Shown here: piece after piece, positions 6,851-9,836 of the stretch
Layout: every line of letters starts with the position of its first letter
How positions within the stretch are numbered: the stretch's first letter is position 1
DNA from: Acidimicrobiaceae bacterium
Lineage (GTDB): Bacteria; Actinomycetota; Acidimicrobiia; Acidimicrobiales; Aldehydirespiratoraceae
Length of the DNA stretch: 9,836 nucleotides
Direction: 5' to 3'
Assembly: GCA_009840695.1 (NCBI GenBank)
Contig: VXNG01000210.1
Span: 1 to 9,836 of the forward strand
The notes under the pieces: generated by a model
Database searches by the model: none
What the model saw: the letters and a program-made list of their open reading frames with translations, nothing else
Told to the model about the DNA's origin: nothing
Made by a program: the position numbers and the translations under genes

Positions 6851-7818
6851 TGGGCGGTCCGGGGATCGATGACGGCATGGAGAACATCCACCACGAGATT
6901 CATCACCACGAACGCCAGAGCCGAGATCATCACACCGGCTTGGATCACCGGCAGATCGCGCTGCGAGATCGCCTCGAACACTCTGAGCCCGAGGCCGGGC
7001 CAGGAGAAGATGATCTCAACGAACACGACGCCGCTCAACAGGTACCCGAACTGGAGCCCGGCCACCGTGAGCAGCGACGGCAGCGTGTTGTGCAGGGCAT
7101 GAGCCAGGACACGGGCCCGGCCGAGCCCGCGGGCCCGGAGCGATTCCATCAGCCCGGCGATCCCGACGTCGAGCAGCGCGGCCCGCTGGGTGCGAGCGAT
7201 GATCCCCAGAGGCACCACTGCCGCGGTCAACGCTGGCAGCACTAGGTGGCGCAGGCTGTCGGTGAAGCCTCCGGCGCCGGTGGCGGAACTCATGCCGCCT
7301 GAGGGCAGGACGCCGAGCCTCACGGCGAGCACGGCGACCAGCACCACCCCGAAGGAGTACTGGGGGATCGACACCGCCAGCACGGACGCCGCCGCGGCGG
7401 ACCCTCGGGAGGCGGCTCGCCGCGAGTGGGCCCAAGCCGTCCCGAGAGCAACCCCGCCGGCGACTGCGGCCGCGCCCGCGACTGCGGCCAGTAGCAGCGA
7501 GTTGCGGAACGCATCCCACACCAGCCGCCCCGCCGCGGTCTGCTTGGTTATCGAGTCGCCGAAGTCGCCCTGCCCGACCGAAGCGAGCCACTTGGCGTAC
7601 TGCACCGGAGCGGGCTGGTCGAAGCCCAGGCGAGTCTCGAGTTCCTGACGCTGCTCCTGGGTGGAGAGCGGCCCCAGGAGTCCGTCGACCGGACCGCCGG
7701 GGACCATCTTCAACAGGATGAACACGAGCAGGGAGACGCCCAGCAGGATCGGGACGGCTACCGCGATCCGTCTCATCACATAGAGGCTGAGGCTCGCGAA
7801 CGATCTCCCGCTATGCAC
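6847..7818 (-). CDS. Dpp/Opp-type ABC transporter permease 1 (DppB-like)
   Basis: This 323-residue membrane protein is the other permease half. It begins with the usual OppB N-terminal TM (MRRIAVAVPILLGVSLLVFI, 15-34) and then LKMVPGGPVDG, and the periplasmic stretch with LGFDQPAPVQYAKWL (64-78). TM segments follow near 105-128, 143-170, 191-208, 250-272 and 292-314. The coupling loop lies around ESLRARGLGRARVLAHALHN (225-244), and FSWPGLGLRVFEAI and DPRTAQ are typical of the C-terminal part. The GTG at 7818 lies 18 nt after the beta subunit stop. An in-frame ATG at 7776 (residue 15) is an alternative that begins at the conserved region. Neither has a strong ribosome binding site. The gene follows the dioxygenase genes directly. 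Confidence 0.92.
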   Translation of the reverse strand: MHSGRSFASLSLYVMRRIAVAVPILLGVSLLVFILLKMVPGGPVDGLLGPLSTQEQRQELETRLGFDQPAPVQYAKWLASVGQGDFGDSITKQTAAGRLVWDAFRNSLLLAAVAGAAAVAGGVALGTAWAHSRRAASRGSAAAASVLAVSIPQYSFGVVLVAVLAVRLGVLPSGGMSSATGAGGFTDSLRHLVLPALTAAVVPLGIIARTQRAALLDVGIAGLMESLRARGLGRARVLAHALHNTLPSLLTVAGLQFGYLLSGVVFVEIIFSWPGLGLRVFEAISQRDLPVIQAGVMISALAFVVMNLVVDVLHAVIDPRTAQ

Positions 7819-7836
7819 TGGCTTGCCGCCGTCTAC

Positions 7837-8421
7837 TCAGAAGACGAAGGTGACGTTGGCCTGGGCGGCGTCCGAGTCGATCAGCATCACCCTCTTGGCG
7901 TCGATGCGCCATCCATCGGGGCCGAGCCGCAGGCGGTGCTCGTATCCGCCGACGAACTGGTGGGTCAGGCCGAGCCGATGCTCGAAGAGCACGAAATTGC
8001 AGCGGGCCCGTCGCTGATCGGGCGAGACCGCCCATCCCTCGACGTTCGTCAGCAGCCGTCGCGTGCGGCTCGGGGGCCGCTGGCCGTGCACGTCGCCGGT
8101 GCCGAGCCACCGGACGCGGTCCTCGATGCGCCGGCGATCGTCCAGCGTGAGGCTCCACTCCGCTCGGGGGTCACCACCGTCCGGGTTGATCGGTATCCAG
8201 TAGGTGCACGACACGGTGAGCAGATCGAGCCACTCCCGGTAGCGCTTCTCGTCGAGTAGCCGGGCCTCGAAATGGAGAAGCGAAGCGACTTGCGCCGATA
8301 CTGAGCCGTCGCCCGGCGGGAGTCCTGTGGACGAGGCCGCGTCGCCGGTCAGATCGGAATACAGGCTGTCTCCGGCGGAGGCGGCGTCCACGTCAGTCTT
8401 GGTCCAGCCAGTTCGGCTCAA
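7837..8421 (-). CDS. Aromatic-ring-hydroxylating dioxygenase beta subunit
   Basis: This small subunit (194 residues from this start) has the cystatin-like/SnoaL-like fold and structurally supports the alpha subunit in the alpha3beta3 oxygenase. The family block HFEARLLDEKRYREWLDLL (50-68) followed by TYWIPINPD is clear. So are DRVRWLGTGD (101-110), SRTRRLLTNV (118-127) and the end WRIDAKRVMLIDSD (171-184). The start is uncertain: the longest frame begins at a TTG (8421), which overlaps the alpha gene by 29 nt. A GTG at 8391, one base after the alpha stop, would give 184 residues and drop a tail without visible conservation. Neither has a good Shine-Dalgarno, so translation is probably coupled to alpha. 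Confidence 0.9.
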   Translation of the reverse strand: MSRTGWTKTDVDAASAGDSLYSDLTGDAASSTGLPPGDGSVSAQVASLLHFEARLLDEKRYREWLDLLTVSCTYWIPINPDGGDPRAEWSLTLDDRRRIEDRVRWLGTGDVHGQRPPSRTRRLLTNVEGWAVSPDQRRARCNFVLFEHRLGLTHQFVGGYEHRLRLGPDGWRIDAKRVMLIDSDAAQANVTFVF

Positions 8422-9694
8422 GCCCCATCAGCCGTTGCCACTCTGTGTGGTAAGAGCGCATGGGGGCCTCGCTCGTGATCGGCACGGTGGACACCCCCCT
8501 GTCGTCGGCCTCCGGATCCAGGCCCAAGCCTCGTGTTGTGCGGAGCCACTGTACTTCTGGCACGTCGCGGAGGCCGCGCTGTGCTCGCTCCCACTGCTCC
8601 ACATCGTCTGTGTCGCCGAAGTTCGGGAAATCCTCACCGATCCGCATCCGCAACGACACGGCGACCGGATCGAGATCGGCGAGCGACGTGATGTGCCAAT
8701 GGACTTCGGTGCGGTCCACGGCACGAGGCTGGACCACCCCGATCGAGTTGTCGACCAGCGACAGGTTCGGGAACACGAAGATGTTCATGCCCGCCACCGT
8801 CGTCTGTTCCAGGATCTCGTCGACCCGTTCGCCATGACGGGCCGTCAACTGCTCTACGGCCGCCTCGGTTCCCGGCATCGCCCTAGTGGCCGCCCACTTC
8901 GATGGGAGCAGGCTCGGACGTTGATCGAGGAACTGATGTCCGTGGGGCAGGGTCTGCGAGTACATCCCGGATTCTTCGAGTCCGGAGGCGAACTCGGACA
9001 GGAAGAGCCCTTCGCCATCTCGCTCGGCGCCCATCGTCAGGTAGGACCGATGGACGAACAAGGGGTGTATCCCGTCGGCTGCACCGTCGACGTAGAGCTT
9101 CCAGTTCGCGTCCGCCGCGATCTTGCGCACGCGGTGACGGACCACCAGTTCTCCGGCCGGTGACCGGTCGACCCATTCGTCGATCCGCTCCGCCACCGGG
9201 CCGAGGTAGTCATGAAGACTGGGAGCCTCCGGTGCGAGGACGCCGAATATGAAGCCGCGGTGGGTGTCGATCCGGCTGACGCGACCTAGGCCCAGCTCTG
9301 TCTGGTCGAACTCCGGTCCACAGCTGGAGGCGAACGGGACAGCGGCCAGACGGCCGTCGCTCAGGTAGGTCCATCCGTGGTAGCTGCAGACGAAGCGGCG
9401 GGCGTTGCCCGACGGTTCGGCGCACACGGTCACTCCCCGGTGGCTGCACCGGTTGAACAGGCCGTGGATCGTTCCGTCACCGTCTCGCGTCAGTATGACG
9501 GGCCGGAGTCCCAGGTTCGTGAGCTTGAAGTCGTAGGGCTCGGGCAGTTCGCTCTCGTGGCCGAGATATGTCCAGGTTCCCCCGAAGACCCGGATCATCT
9601 CAACGGCGAACACGTCGGGGTCCGTATAGGCGCTGCGGTGAATCCGGCCTCTCTGGACCAGATTCGTGTAGTCGTGCTTCTGATGGCGCGTCAT
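8393..9694 (-). CDS. Rieske-type aromatic-ring-hydroxylating dioxygenase alpha subunit
   Basis: This 433-residue protein is the catalytic large subunit of a Rieske non-haem iron oxygenase. The Rieske [2Fe-2S] ligands are Cys83-x-His85 and Cys103-x2-His106 (NRCSHRG and CSYHGWTY). The mononuclear iron site follows as Asp207-x2-His210-x4-His215, where Asp207 would be the electron-bridging residue. The carboxylate ligand is expected in the DDVEQW motif (Asp363 or Asp364). Length is normal for the family. The start at 9694 (MTRHQKHDY) has GAGG 7 nt upstream. An in-frame ATG at 9724 overlaps the predicted transcription start region and lacks a ribosome binding site, so I reject it. Such enzymes dihydroxylate or demethylate aromatic and related compounds with O2 and electrons from a ferredoxin/reductase; no such partner gene is visible nearby. 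The substrate is unknown. Confidence 0.94.
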   Translation of the reverse strand: MTRHQKHDYTNLVQRGRIHRSAYTDPDVFAVEMIRVFGGTWTYLGHESELPEPYDFKLTNLGLRPVILTRDGDGTIHGLFNRCSHRGVTVCAEPSGNARRFVCSYHGWTYLSDGRLAAVPFASSCGPEFDQTELGLGRVSRIDTHRGFIFGVLAPEAPSLHDYLGPVAERIDEWVDRSPAGELVVRHRVRKIAADANWKLYVDGAADGIHPLFVHRSYLTMGAERDGEGLFLSEFASGLEESGMYSQTLPHGHQFLDQRPSLLPSKWAATRAMPGTEAAVEQLTARHGERVDEILEQTTVAGMNIFVFPNLSLVDNSIGVVQPRAVDRTEVHWHITSLADLDPVAVSLRMRIGEDFPNFGDTDDVEQWERAQRGLRDVPEVQWLRTTRGLGLDPEADDRGVSTVPITSEAPMRSYHTEWQRLMGLEPNWLDQD

Positions 9695-9701
9695 AAGGGA
9701 G

Positions 9702-9705
9702 CCTC
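9702..9705 (-). promoter_or_regulatory. Shine-Dalgarno that fixes the dioxygenase alpha start at 9694
   Basis: GAGG lies 7 nt before the ATG at 9694 on the minus strand. The in-frame ATG at 9724 has nothing comparable. Confidence 0.6.
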
Positions 9706-9724
9706 GCCTGATCAGGTGCGCCAT

Positions 9725-9753
9725 ACGGTAACGAGGCCCACTCGGGTTGTGAA
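9725..9753 (-). promoter_or_regulatory. Predicted promoter of the dioxygenase-transporter operon
   Basis: On the minus strand TTCACA (9753-9748, 5/6 match to TTGACA) and TACCGT (9730-9725, TAnnnT) are separated by exactly 17 nt. Transcription would begin near 9718 and leave a leader of about 24 nt that contains the GAGG ribosome binding site. This is the best-formed promoter in the window and would drive the whole cluster. Confidence 0.6.
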
Positions 9754-9759
9754 GTCGGT

Positions 9760-9776
9760 CGCCCGTCGCCCGGGCG
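9760..9776 (-). terminator. Possible hairpin terminator of the upstream minus-strand gene
   Basis: CGCCCG (9760-9765) and CGGGCG (9771-9776) form a 6-bp all-G/C stem with a 5-nt loop, placed between the stop at 9786 and the -35 box at 9753. There is no U-run. Position is the main support. Confidence 0.25.
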
Positions 9777-9785
9777 CGGCTGGCG

Positions 9786-9836
9786 CTAGTTGACGCGGCG
9801 GTCGCGCCCGGACCAGAGCTGGTCTCGCAGGGCGAA
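9786..9836 (-). CDS. C-terminal end of an unidentified gene, partial
   Basis: Reading in from the right edge on the minus strand, 16 codons (FALRDQLWSGRDRRVN) end at a TAG at 9786. The frame shows the G/C third-position bias of the real genes, and the stop sits just before a hairpin and the operon promoter. Too little is present to name it. It lies in the same orientation as the dioxygenase operon but appears to end before that operon's promoter. Confidence 0.5.
   Translation of the reverse strand, partial: FALRDQLWSGRDRRVN

Noticed and set aside
5711..7102. A 463-codon + strand frame across the ATPase and permease genes.
   Set aside because: It runs opposite three well-supported ABC genes. 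Its product is rich in His, Gln, Asp and Arg with no domain signal.
9811..9824. Inverted repeat GACCAG-AG-CTGGTC near the right edge.
   Set aside because: It lies inside the coding end of the partial gene, upstream of its stop, and is short enough to occur by chance in high-GC coding DNA.

Overview
The window reads as chromosomal DNA from a high-GC Gram-positive bacterium, most likely an actinomycete (Actinomycetota, possibly Acidimicrobiia). The grounds are strong G/C third-position bias in every real gene, a luciferase-like monooxygenase of the kind abundant in F420-using actinobacteria, two genes that look leaderless (a TAnnnT -10 box 9 nt before the ATG), and a lipoprotein with a long acidic Ala/Glu/Pro tether. 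This taxonomic placement is inference; no rRNA or other marker gene is present.

Left part (1-2345). A FabH-like ketoacyl synthase III gene reads leftward off the window edge. Diverging from it on the + strand are a small single-TM hypothetical protein with a strong ribosome binding site, then a 317-residue luciferase-like (LLM) oxidoreductase. The LLM gene converges on the large minus-strand cluster, and the two meet at a hairpin that contains both stop codons.

Right part (2364-9694, minus strand). Seven genes are packed tightly: Rieske dioxygenase alpha subunit, dioxygenase beta subunit, two Dpp/Opp-type permeases, two Dpp/Opp-type ATPases, and last, after an 83-nt gap, a family 5 substrate-binding lipoprotein. 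The inner junctions overlap by a few bases or nearly abut, which indicates translational coupling and one transcript. A good promoter (TTCACA, 17 nt, TACCGT) precedes the alpha gene. The layout suggests an uptake-and-oxidation cassette: the lipoprotein captures a ligand, the ABC transporter imports it, and the dioxygenase hydroxylates it or a part of it. The substrate is unknown. No ferredoxin or reductase gene is in the window, so electrons must come from elsewhere.

The last 51 bases hold the C-terminal end of another minus-strand gene. There is no tRNA, rRNA, insertion sequence, phage gene or CRISPR array. No gene-free stretch exceeds about 180 bases.
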